Shown here: positions 25,627-34,712 of the stretch, in pieces
How positions within the stretch are numbered: position 1 is the stretch's first letter
Layout of the letters: each line of letters begins with the position of its first letter
NCBI GenBank assembly: GCA_963805715.1
Contig: CAWDVK010000020.1
Coordinates: 558,001-622,000 of the forward strand
Direction: 5' to 3'
DNA: 64,000 nt
Source: CAWDVK01 sp963805715
Lineage (GTDB): Bacteria; Actinomycetota; Actinomycetes; Streptosporangiales; Streptosporangiaceae
Notes under the pieces: generated by a model
What the model saw: only the letters and a program-made list of their open reading frames with translations
Database searches by the model: none
Told to the model about the DNA's origin: nothing
Position numbers and translations under genes: made by a program

Positions 25627-26835
25627 TTACGGCAGTCTCGCGCGCAGCGCGAGCACGCGGTTCAGCGCCGCGTCGAATGACGGCGCGCCGAGCTTGCCGT
25701 CCTTGTAGCCGTCCGCCAGCGAGTCCCGCGCCTCGCTGCCCTCGGCCGCGTCCTGGCCGGAGCAGAGGATCAGGTCCATGCCCGCCTCGGCGGCCAGCAG
25801 CGCGCGGTTCCCGATGGAGCCGTACGCCCGCAGCCCGCCCGCCTCCAGCGCGTCGGTGATGGTCACGCCCTTGTAGCCGAGCCGGCCCCGCAGCTCGCCT
25901 TGCACGATCGCCGGCGACAGCCCGGCAGGCCGGCCGCCCAGCGCCGGGTAGAACGCCCAGCTCACCATGATCAGGTCGACCCCGTCCGCGATCGCGGCCT
26001 TATACGGCAGCTCATCGACGCCGCGGATGGTCGCGGCCGACAGGTTCAGCACGACCGGCCCGGTGTCGGTGTCCTGGTCGGCCGCGGCCGCCCCGAGGCC
26101 GGGGAAGTGCTTGGCCGTCGCCGCCACCCCGCCGGCCTGCTGCGCCTTGATGAAGTCCGAGCCGAGGTAGGACACGACCTGAGGGTTCATGCTGTAGGAC
26201 CGGCCGTACTGATCATCGAAGTCGCCGGCCTGCCGGTACACGTCAAGCACCGGCGCGAGGTTCACGTTCATGCCCACGCCGCGCAGGTTGGCGGCCGCGC
26301 CCTTGCCGGCCGCGGTCGCCTCCTCTGAGGCATACCTGGACTCGCCGATCTGCTTCTCCGACAGCGCCGGCGCACCGGGCAGCCGGCGAACCTCACCGCC
26401 CTCCTGGTCCGTCATCAGCAGCAGCGGGTAGGCGCGCGCCGGGTTCAGGGTGCTGGCATTCGCCGCGTCAAGCTCCCGGATCACGCCAGCGACCTGCGCC
26501 TCGCTGGCGATGTTCTGCCCGAAGAAGATCACGCCACCGACGTCGCCATGCCGGATCAGCCACAGCAGGCTGGCCGGCGGCGTCAGGCCGGGGTAGCTGT
26601 AGATCACCCGCTGCCCGGCCATCTGCTGCACCGTCAGCTTCGGCACCCCGGCGGCGAGCGCGGCGGCCGGCCTGGTGACAGAGCGCGCGGCGGATGCGCC
26701 GGCGCGGGCGCGCGGACGGGCGGCGGCTGCCTGTCCCGCGGAAGCGCTGGTAGCGGTCGCGGCCAGCATGGCGACCGCCACGCCTAGCCCGCCCGCACGA
26801 AGCCAGTATCGTCGAGTTCGCACATTAATGGTCAT
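25627..26835 (-). CDS. Secreted glycoside hydrolase family 3 protein (NagZ-like), copy 2
   Basis: 402 residues with a signal peptide (LGVAVAMLAATATSASAGQA). The GH3 barrel matches copy 1: VIYSYPGLTPPASLL, GGVIFFGQNIASEAQVAG, LLMTDQEGGEVRRLPGAP, GVGMNVNLAPVLDVYRQ, TAKHFPGLGAAAADQDTD and GVTITDALEAGGLRAYG. As in copy 1, KHFPGLG replaces the KHFPGHG of classical NagZ and the DSH acid/base loop is absent. The two genes look like a tandem duplication and probably act on wall glycans outside the membrane. Confidence 0.87.
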   Translation of the reverse strand: MTINVRTRRYWLRAGGLGVAVAMLAATATSASAGQAAAARPRARAGASAARSVTRPAAALAAGVPKLTVQQMAGQRVIYSYPGLTPPASLLWLIRHGDVGGVIFFGQNIASEAQVAGVIRELDAANASTLNPARAYPLLLMTDQEGGEVRRLPGAPALSEKQIGESRYASEEATAAGKGAAANLRGVGMNVNLAPVLDVYRQAGDFDDQYGRSYSMNPQVVSYLGSDFIKAQQAGGVAATAKHFPGLGAAAADQDTDTGPVVLNLSAATIRGVDELPYKAAIADGVDLIMVSWAFYPALGGRPAGLSPAIVQGELRGRLGYKGVTITDALEAGGLRAYGSIGNRALLAAEAGMDLILCSGQDAAEGSEARDSLADGYKDGKLGAPSFDAALNRVLALRARLP

Positions 26836-27286
26836 CGCTACTCATGCTACGAGGAAATCCGCGCCCTGGCCCGGCGGACTCGCCTGGTTCGCCGCCGCAA
26901 ATCTCGCCGGGGCCGGCCGGCGGCCTCAGTGCGCTCGGCATGCCCCTCGCCGACCGTCCGGCAGGCCCCTCGCGCTGGCGCGGCAGCCGCGTTGACAGCG
27001 CGGCCAGGCATCACGGAAACTGCCGCCATGGCCCTTGGCAGGCCGCTACTCGTAGCGCGGTTGCACATCGATCTCGGCCGGTCCGACAGCGCCATCTGTC
27101 CGGCTCCCTGACCGCGGGCGGCCGCCCGCAGCACCTGCGGGTGCCTCCTGGCCAAAATCCAAGTTTTCCTAGCGAAATTTAGATAATTAATTCAGGCGGA
27201 CAATCCCGGTCATCGGGCATCTTCACCGCTTCACCGCACCGGACGCACATCCTGACCGCACGGACACCTAGCGAAGGGCACACGCG
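26836..27286 (+). promoter_or_regulatory. Long leader region of the selenium-binding protein gene
   Basis: 451 bases without a convincing gene. Most is GC-rich, but 27155-27200 is sharply AT-rich (TTTAGATAATTAATTCAGG, with the palindrome AATTAATT). That is where a promoter or operator for the gene at 27287 would be expected. I see no riboswitch consensus. Confidence 0.4.
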
Positions 27287-28717
27287 ATGGCAGACGAGCA
27301 CCAGCACGGGCAGCACGAGGGACATCACCAGGACCCGACGTTCTACCGCTCGCCGCGCGACGCCGCCGAGGCACCGGCCGAGAAACTGGCCTACGTGGCG
27401 GCCTTCGCCCGGCCGGCCGACAAGCCGGACGCGATCGCCGTCGTCGACGTAGATCCGGCCTCGGCTAGCTACGGCACCGTGGTCGGCTTCACCGAGCTGA
27501 CCAGCCTCGGGGACGAGCTGCATCATTTCGGCTGGAACGCGTGCTCGAGCGCGCTCTGCCCGGGGGGCGGCCACGATCACGGCGACCGCCGGTACCTGAT
27601 CGTGCCCGGCATCCGCTCGTCGCGGCTCTACATCCTCGACACCAGGGAGGACCCGGCGGCGCCGAAGCTCGTGCAGGTGCTAGGGCCCGAGGAACTCGGC
27701 AAGCGGGCGGGTTACTCGCGCCCGCACACCGTGCACTGCGGGCCGGGCGCGCTCTTCATTTCCTGCCTGGGCGCTGACGGCGAGGAGGGACCGGGCGGTA
27801 TCGCGCTGCTGGACCAGAACTCCTTCGAGGTGCTCGGCCCCTGGGAGGCGGACCGGGGCAACCAGTACCTCGCCTACGACTTCTGGTGGCACATCAACCA
27901 CAACGTCATGATCACGTCGGAGTGGGCCACCCCGTCCATGATCGAGAACGGGATCGTGCCCGAGCTGCTGCTCGGCCGCCAGTACGGCCACCGGCTGCAC
28001 TTCTGGGACATGAAGACCCGCAAGAACATCCAGACGATCGATCTTGGCGACGAGCACCAGATGGTGCTGGAGCTGCGCCCTGCGCACAACCCGGACCAGA
28101 AGTACGGCTTCGTCGGAGTCGTGGTCAGCGTCGAGGACCTGTCCGCGTCGATCTGGCTCTGGCACCAGGACGGCGACGAGTGGGCCGCTACCAAGGTCAT
28201 CACCATTCCGGCCGAGCCCGCGCCCGCGGACCAGCTGCCACCGCTGCTGCAGGGCTTCGGCGCCGTGCCGCCGCTGGTCACCGACATCAACCTGTCGGTC
28301 GACGACCGGTTCCTGTACGTGTCGTGCTGGGGCACCGGCGAGCTCAGGCAGTATGACGTGTCCGACCCGTTCCACCCGGTCGAGACCGGCTCGGTGCGGA
28401 TCGGCGGCATCGTCGGCCAGGTCCCGCACCCGGCCCGGCCGGGGCAGCCGCTGGCCGGTGGCCCGCAGATGGTGGAGGTCGGCCGCGACGGCAAGGGCGT
28501 GTACTTCACCAACTCCCTGTACGGAGCCTGGGACGACCAGTTCTACCCGGCCGGGGTGGGCGCGTGGATGGCCAGGCTCGACGTCGGCGAGAACGGCGGG
28601 ATCAGCTTCGACGAGCGCTTCTTCGTCGAGGGCGATGCCTTCCGCGGCCGCCGCGTGCATCAGGTCCGGCTGCAGGGCGGAGACGCGTCCAGCGACTCCT
28701 ACTGCTTCCCGTCCTGA
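27287..28717 (+). CDS. Selenium-binding protein 56 family / methanethiol oxidase
   Basis: A 476-residue SBP56-family beta-propeller. Characterised bacterial members (MtoX) are copper-dependent methanethiol oxidases that yield formaldehyde, H2S and H2O2. Signatures are ELHHFGWNACSSALC, RYLIVPGIRSSRLYILD, RPHTVHCGPGALFISCLG, WWHINHNVMITSEW, HFWDMKTRKN and LTDINLSVDDRFLYVSCWGTGELRQYDV. The His-rich N-terminus (HQHGQHEGHHQD) could bind metal. No signal peptide is visible. Formaldehyde from this reaction could be handled by the mycothiol-dependent dehydrogenase at 17540. Methanethiol oxidase activity is inferred from the family. Confidence 0.9.
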   Translation: MADEHQHGQHEGHHQDPTFYRSPRDAAEAPAEKLAYVAAFARPADKPDAIAVVDVDPASASYGTVVGFTELTSLGDELHHFGWNACSSALCPGGGHDHGDRRYLIVPGIRSSRLYILDTREDPAAPKLVQVLGPEELGKRAGYSRPHTVHCGPGALFISCLGADGEEGPGGIALLDQNSFEVLGPWEADRGNQYLAYDFWWHINHNVMITSEWATPSMIENGIVPELLLGRQYGHRLHFWDMKTRKNIQTIDLGDEHQMVLELRPAHNPDQKYGFVGVVVSVEDLSASIWLWHQDGDEWAATKVITIPAEPAPADQLPPLLQGFGAVPPLVTDINLSVDDRFLYVSCWGTGELRQYDVSDPFHPVETGSVRIGGIVGQVPHPARPGQPLAGGPQMVEVGRDGKGVYFTNSLYGAWDDQFYPAGVGAWMARLDVGENGGISFDERFFVEGDAFRGRRVHQVRLQGGDASSDSYCFPS

Positions 28718-28747
28718 CTCGCGCGGGCATACCCGCCCGCCCGCATC

Positions 28748-28796
28748 GTGATCTCGAAGGATCAGGTGACACGTCCCGCTGATCCTTCGAGGTCAC
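28748..28796. terminator. Long inverted repeat between convergent genes
   Basis: A 17-bp inverted repeat with one mismatch (28748-28764, beginning GTGATCTCGAAGGATCA, against 28780-28796) flanks a 15-base loop. It sits between the convergent SBP56 and nitroreductase genes, so it could terminate both. The core GATCTCGAA recurs in a similar hairpin at 62116-62170. Confidence 0.7.
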
Positions 28797-28853
28797 GGGA
28801 AGCTGAGCGGCGGCGCAGGCACCGGGGGCCGCTGGTAACGGTCAGGCTGGCCG

Positions 28854-29363
28854 CTACCAGCGGCCGCGGTGCACGACCTCGTCGAACGGGCGCCGGTCAG
28901 GGTGCCTGATCGGCGCGAGCGGCCGGTCAGCCGGGTAGCCAAGGGAGATCAGCAGGGAGCACTCCCGGTCCGCCGGAAGCCCGAGCAGCTCGCGGGCCAG
29001 CTGCTTGTCGCCTACTCCGGAATGACAGCTGCCGATCCCCAGGTCGGCGGCAGCCAGCATGATGCTCATCGCAGCCTGGCCCAGGTCGAACTGGGCCCGG
29101 CGGAACTCGTTGTCGACAGCGGGCGCGATCAGCGCGATCGTCGCGGCCGACTGCGCCACGTGACCGCCGCCGCGCCAGACCCTGGCCAGCTCGGTCAGCT
29201 CCTCGCGGCCGGTGACGAGGACGAAGTACCACGGCTGCCAGTTCTGCGAGGACGGTGACCGGCGTCCGGCCTCGAGTATCTGGTCCAGGTGCCCGGCGCT
29301 GACCGGCTGGTCAGCGTAGGACCGCACGTTCCGGCGCGAGGTGATGGCTTCCCATGTCTGCAT
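28854..29363 (-). CDS. Nitroreductase-family protein
   Basis: A 169-residue FMN-dependent nitroreductase-like protein. The FMN-binding N-terminus is SRRNVRSYADQPVS, followed by RRSPSSQNWQPWYFVLVTG, and DLGIGSCHSGVGDKQLAREL precedes the C-terminal SLLISLGYPADRPL. The family reduces nitro-, quinone- or flavin-type substrates; the short length fits the small single-domain class. Start ATG 29363. Substrate unknown. Confidence 0.88.
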   Translation of the reverse strand: MQTWEAITSRRNVRSYADQPVSAGHLDQILEAGRRSPSSQNWQPWYFVLVTGREELTELARVWRGGGHVAQSAATIALIAPAVDNEFRRAQFDLGQAAMSIMLAAADLGIGSCHSGVGDKQLARELLGLPADRECSLLISLGYPADRPLAPIRHPDRRPFDEVVHRGRW

Positions 29364-29440
29364 GCAGGCGCCAACGTCCCGGCTGCGGCTTTCATTCTCG
29401 GCCGGCCACTCTGCCCGGCCGGGTGCTCATTCCCGGCCGG

Positions 29441-29635
29441 CTACTCCTGTCCGGCCGGGCGCAGCAGGCCCCGGTTGAAGGCCTCGGCGACGGCCGCCGC
29501 GCGGTCGCTGACGCCCAGCTTGGCGTAGATGTGCAGCAGGTGCGTCTTGACCGTCGCCTCGCTGATGAACAGCCGGGCGGCCGGCTCCTTGTTCGTGGTG
29601 CCGGCCGCGACCAGGGCACGGGTTGCGGCGCGGGC
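29441..29635 (-). pseudogene. C-terminal remnant of a LuxR/NarL-type response regulator
   Basis: In the minus frame ending at a TAG at 29441-29443, about 60 residues match the end of NarL-family regulators: ALVAAGTTNKEPAARLFISE, ATVKTHLLHIYAKLGVSDRA and AAVAEAFNRGLLRPGQE. This is the helix-turn-helix DNA-binding domain. Upstream the similarity ends and no receiver domain or start codon is found, so this is a relic. The remaining DNA to 30056 shows no convincing gene. Confidence 0.7.
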
Positions 29636-30056
29636 GCAGGGGCCGCCGCTGGCCGGCGCAGCGCATCCGCCGGCACGCTCGCCGAGATGGCGGTGCCGGC
29701 GTGCTGTCCTTCATCCTGTCTGCCTCGATGCGGTAGCCGGGTACCCGGCGCGGACTCCAGCCTGGCCGCGGCGGGCGCCCGGCCGCATCGACCGGGCAGC
29801 CAGAACTGCCGCGGCGGCGGCTGAGTCCGGCATGCGACGGCCGGCCCGACGCGATCAGCCGATCGGTGGATGCGAGACCCGGCCTCATTCACCGGATCGT
29901 CACCGGTCTTTCCCGTGAGTGCTGCTGGCGGTGAGCGTGGATGGCCATTGACTGTCAGCCATCGGCGCTACGCTTCGACAGCGAGCCGTGACGGACATCG
30001 GCAGCAGCGAGCCGCGGCATTGACGCCGCACCGGCAGCCCGCCCGAGGGAGGATCG

Positions 30057-30842
30057 ATGGTTACCCGAGACACAGCCTGGCCAGTCGGCACGCCGTGCTG
30101 GATCGATCTGGGGGTGGCCGACATCCCCCGGGCCATCGCCTTCTATGAGGGCTTGTTCAGCTGGGTCATCACGCCAGGGCCGCCGGAGACCGGCGGCTAC
30201 GCCATGTGCGAGCTCGACGGCAGGCCGGTGGCGGGCATCGGGCCGAAGATGGGCCCGCCGGATGCGCCGACGGTCTGGACGACGTACCTCGCGACCGACG
30301 ACGCGGACGTGACCGCAGCGAAGATCAAGGCCGCGGGCGGGCAGCTGCTGATGGAGCCGTTCGACGTCATGGACGTCGGCCGGATGGCCGTCGTAGTGGA
30401 TCCGGGCGGCGCGGCGTTCGGCATCTGGGAGGCTCGGTCGCACACCGGCATCCAGCTGGCCAACGAGCCGGGCTCGCTGATCTGGAGCGAGAACATGAGC
30501 CGCGACTACGACGGCAACAAGGCCTTCTACCAGGCGGTGTTCGGCTACAGCTTCGGCGACATCGGCGCTGAGGGGATGCGGTACGCGACCCTGGACCTGG
30601 GCGGCCGTCCGGTCGGCGGGATCGGCGAGATCAGCGCGGACCAGCCCGCGGACACGTCGGCGCACTGGTCGACCTATTTTGCCGTGCGGGACACGGACGC
30701 GTCACTGGCCAGGGTCACCGGGCTCGGCGGTGCCGTCGTGGCGCCCCCCTGGGACAGCCCTTACGGCCGGATGGCCGTGGTCAGCGACAACCAGGGCGCG
30801 GTCTTCTCGGTGATGAGCGTGGCGCCGGAGAGCGAGAGCTGA
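30057..30842 (+). CDS. Two-domain VOC (glyoxalase/bleomycin-resistance fold) protein
   Basis: 261 residues forming two VOC domains. The first (residues 8-125) has PCWIDLGVADIPRAIAFYEG and MAVVVDPGGAAFGIWEA. The second (about 135-258) has LIWSENMSRDYDGNKAFYQA and MAVVSDNQGAVFSVMSV. It resembles the actinobacterial CFP-30B-like hydroxylase/glyoxalase-like group. Its enzymatic role is unknown. Convergent with the MFS gene, only 7 bases apart. Confidence 0.88.
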   Translation: MVTRDTAWPVGTPCWIDLGVADIPRAIAFYEGLFSWVITPGPPETGGYAMCELDGRPVAGIGPKMGPPDAPTVWTTYLATDDADVTAAKIKAAGGQLLMEPFDVMDVGRMAVVVDPGGAAFGIWEARSHTGIQLANEPGSLIWSENMSRDYDGNKAFYQAVFGYSFGDIGAEGMRYATLDLGGRPVGGIGEISADQPADTSAHWSTYFAVRDTDASLARVTGLGGAVVAPPWDSPYGRMAVVSDNQGAVFSVMSVAPESES

Positions 30843-30849
30843 GCCCGGG

Positions 30850-32352
30850 TCAGCTGGCGGAGCCGCTCGGCTCCGCCAGCTGGGCGGGCGCGGGCACAGC
30901 CTGCCCCGCCGACGCCGGCACGTCGTAGTCCCCTGGCATGAGCCGGTCCGCTGTCCGCTCCGCCGTTTCCCTGGCCCAGCGGCCGCTGGTCAGCAGGCCG
31001 ACCAGCAGGACCGCGCAGCCGCAGCCGGCCAGGATCCACCAGCCGATGTGACTGGCCTGGGCGAACCCGTCCCGGAACGGCCCCGCCAGCGACGACACCA
31101 CAACCGAGCCGATGACCGCGACGCCCAGCGTCGCGCCAACCTGGCGGCTGGTCGACGCCACGGCGGCGGCGACGCCTGCCTGCGTGCGGGGCATCCCGGA
31201 CACGGCCGTGTTGGTGATCGGCGCGTTCACCAGCCCGAACCCGATCCCGAAGATCACATAGGTGAAGATCAGCCAGCCCAGTGGCGTTCCGCTGGTCAGC
31301 CGGGTCAGCATGACGCCGCTGGCGGTGATCGCGATGCCCGCCGCGACCAGCGGCAGTCGCGGCCCGCGGGCGCCGACGATGCGACCGGACAGCGGGGCGA
31401 AGATGACGGTCATGGCCGCCATCGGCACGGTGCACAGGCCGGCGTGCAGCGCGGAGTAGCCGCGAACCTCCTGCAGGTAGAGCGTGTTGAGCAGGAGGAA
31501 GCCGCCGAGCCCGGCGAAGGCGCAGACGGCAATGATAGTGGCGCCCGAGAACGGGGCACTGCGGAAGAACCTGAGGTCGATGAGCGGTTCGGGGCGGCGC
31601 GGCTCGACGGCGATCAGGGCGGCCAGCGCGGCCGCTGAGAGGATGAAGCAGCCGAGGATCCGGGCCGACCCCCAGCCGGCGCCCGGGCCCTCGATGATCG
31701 CGTAGATGAGGCTGGCCAGGAACACGATGACCAGCACCTGCCCCACCGGGTCGACCTTGCGCGGGTGCGGGGCCCTGGACTCAGGCACGAACAGCGCGGT
31801 CAGCACGATGGCCGCGATGCCGATCGGGATGTTGACCCAGAAGATGCCGCGCCAGCCGACCGTTTCCACCAGCAGGCCGCCGACAACCGGGCCGAGTGCC
31901 ATGCTGAGGCCCACCACGCCGCCCCAGATGCCGATGGCCCTGGCCCGCTCGGGCGGGTCGATGAAGGTGTTGGTGATGATGGACATGGCGACCGGATTCA
32001 GCATCGATCCGCCGATGGCCTGCACCATGCGGAACGCCACTAGCCAGCCCAGCCCCGGTGCGAGGCTGCACAGCAGCGAGCCGAGGGTGAACGCGGCCAG
32101 CCCGACCTGGAAGGTGCGCTTGCGCCCCAGCCGGTCCGCGGTCGACCCGGACAGCATCAGGAAGCTGGCCAGCACCAGGGTGTAGGCGTCGATCGTCCAC
32201 TGCAGCCCGGAGACCGGCGCATGCAGCTCACGCTGGATCGATGGCAGCGCCACGTTGACGATGGTCGAGTCCAGGCCGACGATCAGCAGGCTGAGGCAGC
32301 ACGTCGCCAGCACGAGCATCCGGCGCCGGTAGCTCAGCTCATCTGCGCCCAT
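30850..32352 (-). CDS. MFS drug transporter, DHA2 (EmrB/QacA) family, 14 membrane helices
   Basis: A 500-residue proton-driven exporter. The N-terminal helix-1 motif LDSTIVNVALPSIQRELHA, the motif A loop SGSTADRLGRKRTFQVGL and motif C GVVGLSMALGPVVGGLLVE are all present; about 14 hydrophobic helices can be counted. Substrates are typically cationic or aromatic drugs. Start ATG 32352. No regulator gene is adjacent, although the upstream region contains an inverted repeat. Confidence 0.92.
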   Translation of the reverse strand: MGADELSYRRRMLVLATCCLSLLIVGLDSTIVNVALPSIQRELHAPVSGLQWTIDAYTLVLASFLMLSGSTADRLGRKRTFQVGLAAFTLGSLLCSLAPGLGWLVAFRMVQAIGGSMLNPVAMSIITNTFIDPPERARAIGIWGGVVGLSMALGPVVGGLLVETVGWRGIFWVNIPIGIAAIVLTALFVPESRAPHPRKVDPVGQVLVIVFLASLIYAIIEGPGAGWGSARILGCFILSAAALAALIAVEPRRPEPLIDLRFFRSAPFSGATIIAVCAFAGLGGFLLLNTLYLQEVRGYSALHAGLCTVPMAAMTVIFAPLSGRIVGARGPRLPLVAAGIAITASGVMLTRLTSGTPLGWLIFTYVIFGIGFGLVNAPITNTAVSGMPRTQAGVAAAVASTSRQVGATLGVAVIGSVVVSSLAGPFRDGFAQASHIGWWILAGCGCAVLLVGLLTSGRWARETAERTADRLMPGDYDVPASAGQAVPAPAQLAEPSGSAS

Positions 32353-32375
32353 GAGAGCAGTATGCCTTCCGTCAT

Positions 32376-32451
32376 TTGCTAAGTGGCAACTAACCGCCTC
32401 CGGGCACTGCCTGCCCGCCGCCGGACAGTCCCTCGTGGTTGACTAACCACG
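32376..32451. promoter_or_regulatory. Divergent promoter region with two inverted repeats
   Basis: Between the MFS transporter (leftward) and the YdeI-like gene (rightward) lie TTGC-TAAGTG-GCAA at 32376-32389 and the perfect CGTGGTT-GACT-AACCACG at 32434-32451. The first is placed to control the MFS gene, the second to control the YdeI-like gene, whose GTG start it overlaps. The regulators are not identified. Confidence 0.45.
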
Positions 32452-33032
32452 TGCCGCGCGATGACCTTCCCGTTCTGGCGTTCGAGTCTGCACCAGCATT
32501 CGAGGACTGGCTGGCTGCGCACGGCGACTCGGCCGGGGCGTGGCTGAAGATCGCGAAGAAGGGATCGGCCGCCCGCACGCTCTCGTATGCGGAGGCGCTG
32601 GAGGCGGCCCTGTGCTTCGGCTGGATCGACGGCCAGAAGAGCAGCCTGGACGACGACTTCTGGCTGCAGCGCTTCACCCCGCGCAAGCCGGGCGGGCGCT
32701 GGTCGAAGATCAACACTGACAAGGCGGCCGAGCTGATCAGGACCGGGCGGATGCGGCCGGCCGGGCTGCGCGCGGTGGAGCAGGCCAGGGCGGACGGACG
32801 ATGGGATGCGGCCTACGCCGGCCAGCGCGCCATGACCATCCCCGATGACCTGCAGCGCGCGCTTGCGGCCAACGACGGCGCCCGGGCGTTCTTCGACACG
32901 ATCAGCAGCGTGAACCGGTACGCGATCCTGTACCGGATCGGCAGCGTCAAGCGGCCGGAGACGCGGGCCCGGAAGATCGAGCGGTACGTCGCCATGCTGG
33001 CCGAGCACAAGACCATCCACCCGCAAGCCTGA
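32451..33032 (+). CDS. YdeI/OmpD-associated family protein
   Basis: About 193 residues. Motifs of the YdeI family are visible: WLAAHGDSAGAWLKIAKKGS, LSYAEALEAALCFGWIDGQK, FTPRKPGGRWSKINTDKAAE and a C-terminal helical segment (INRYAILYRIGSVKRPETRA-like). The family is a DUF1905-like, OmdA-domain group whose function is poorly defined; some link it to antimicrobial-peptide resistance. GTG 32451 is preferred over TTG 32439, and no ribosome site is visible. Confidence 0.85.
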   Translation: MPRDDLPVLAFESAPAFEDWLAAHGDSAGAWLKIAKKGSAARTLSYAEALEAALCFGWIDGQKSSLDDDFWLQRFTPRKPGGRWSKINTDKAAELIRTGRMRPAGLRAVEQARADGRWDAAYAGQRAMTIPDDLQRALAANDGARAFFDTISSVNRYAILYRIGSVKRPETRARKIERYVAMLAEHKTIHPQA

Positions 33033-33211
33033 TCCCGGCCGCCCGGGCCGCTGGCCGGCGTGGCGCGCCCGCCGACCCTGCGCACGCCGACCCTCCGTCC
33101 GCGGCGGCCCGCTGCGCCTGGCGACCCTTCGCGCACGCCGACCCTGCGCACGCCGACCCTGCGCGCACGCCGGCCCGCCGCGCCTGGCGCACGCGGCGCT
33201 CCCCCAACCAC

Positions 33212-33847
33212 GTGAGAGCGTCCCTGCTGCGTATACAGCAGCAGGAGCCACGCTTCCACGCTGTTGGCCCAGGGCACCGCCGCGTGCTGATCGCCGCCAG
33301 CTTCCCTCCGACATTCGAGCGGTTCACCGCCCGCGCGCGGGCTGTACTAGTGGCGGCCGATAACTCGGCGCGCTCGCTCGGCCGCGGGCATGTCCACCCC
33401 GAGCATCTGCTGCTCGGGCTATTCGCTGCGCCCGAGGGAATCGCAGCGCGCGTGCTCGCGGCCATGTCCGTGAGCGAGGCGGCAGCCGTGGCCGCGCTGG
33501 CGCAGGCGGCCGACACCGCCCCGCCGCCGACGGCAGCCGGGCTCGCCCCGGACCTGGCCGACCCGCAGCCGCCCGCCGTAGCCGGGACCGGGACCGGGAC
33601 GGGGACGGGGACGGCCGCAGCGCGACGCCTCCCCTACTCACCCGAGGCGGCCGCGGTTCTGCGGGATGCGGTCGCCGAGGCGCTGGAGCGCGGGCATAAC
33701 TACATCGGCACTGAGCACATCCTGCTCGGCCTGCTGCGGGACGCCGACGCCCCGGCGGCGGCGATGCTCGCGCAGCTCGGCGCCAGCTCCGCCGAGATCA
33801 GGGTCAGGATCAGCGAGATGCTCCGCGGTTTCCGGACCGAGGGCTAG
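33212..33847 (+). CDS. Free-standing Clp-N (ClpA/ClpC N-terminal repeat) protein
   Basis: Up to 211 residues. Two Clp-N repeats are visible: FERFTARARAVLVAADNSAR…HVHPEHLLLGLFAAPEG, and YSPEAAAVLRDAVAEALERG…YIGTEHILLGLLRDADAPAA. They are separated by a Pro/Gly/Thr linker with a GT dipeptide run encoded by a short repeat. No AAA+ domain is present, so it may act as a substrate adaptor or decoy for ClpC. The start is uncertain: GTG 33212 is the longest, and GTG near 33284 would remove a nonconserved leader. The preceding 33033-33211 is repeat-like GC-rich DNA. Confidence 0.85.
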   Translation: MRASLLRIQQQEPRFHAVGPGHRRVLIAASFPPTFERFTARARAVLVAADNSARSLGRGHVHPEHLLLGLFAAPEGIAARVLAAMSVSEAAAVAALAQAADTAPPPTAAGLAPDLADPQPPAVAGTGTGTGTGTAAARRLPYSPEAAAVLRDAVAEALERGHNYIGTEHILLGLLRDADAPAAAMLAQLGASSAEIRVRISEMLRGFRTEG

Positions 33848-34107
33848 CCAAGGGCTAGCCAGGCAGTCCACGGCGCGACGGGCTTTCCGGCCAGCCCCCG
33901 GCCTGTTACTCGCGGCCGCACCGAACGGGCCTGCCTGTCCGCCGCCTCCGCGTAGCGAGCCGACCACCCTTCCCGGGTGATGCGCCGCCGCCTGACCCCG
34001 CACATCCTGGGCCGCGTGGGAATCAGCTCGGGAGGCCCACTCGCGACCGGATGCAGCCGGCTCCCGGGCTCCCGAAGAGGCAGGCTCGCACCGAAAAGGA
34101 GTAATAA

Positions 34108-34663
34108 ATGGCGATCGGTCCCGTACAGCTGCTGGCCCTCGGCTTCAGCAAGCCCGACTTCCACGGCGAGATCATCACCGAGCTTCGAGCGGCTTCGCGA
34201 CAGTGACACCGTTCGGGTGATCGACTCGCTGGCTGTCTACAAGGACGCCGACGGCGCCCTGGAGGTCGAGCACCTCAGCAACCTGTCCGAGCAGGAGGCA
34301 ATCGAGCTCGGCAGCAAGATCGGCGCCCTGATCGGCCTCGGCATCGATGGCGAAGAGGGAGCCGAGGCAGGCGCCAGCGCAGGCGCCGAGCGGGCAGCCG
34401 CCGACGGCGGCGTGGACGTTTTCAGTGCGGAAGACGGCTGGGATGTGCTGGCCGACATTCCCAATGACTCCGCAGCCGCGCTGATCCTGCTGGAGCACCA
34501 CTGGGCGGTTCCGCTTCGCGACGCGATCGTGCGCGCCGGCGGCTTCCGGATCAGCGACGGCTTCATCAGCCCGCTCGACCTCGTCGAGATCGGGCTGCTC
34601 TCGGCTGACGAAGCACAGGACCTGCACGAGATGGAAACGCCGGGATCAGCGAGCACGCCCTGA
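34108..34663 (+). pseudogene. DUF6325/DUF1269-type protein, interrupted by an apparent 1-base insertion
   Basis: It starts at ATG 34108 with an excellent ribosome site (AAAGGAG). The first frame reads MAIGPVQLLALGFSKPDFHG and stops early. After removing one base near 34186, the second frame continues RLRDSDTVRVIDSLAVYKDA and NLSEQEAIELGSKIGALIGL, to give about 184 residues ending at 34663. This matches small proteins of the DUF6325/DUF1269 group, often encoded beside SHOCT-domain proteins as here. Gly/Ala-rich central part (GEEGAEAGASAGAER). The frame break is in GAGCTT(C)GAGCGG. Confidence 0.75.
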
Positions 34664-34712
34664 CAGCGCAGCGCCAGGAAGCGGGGCAGCGCCAGGAAGC
34701 GGGGGGAATGAC

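Noticed and set aside
26847..27155. A 102-codon frame upstream of the SBP56 gene
   Set aside because: Arg-rich, no ribosome site or motif; the segment looks like a leader region.
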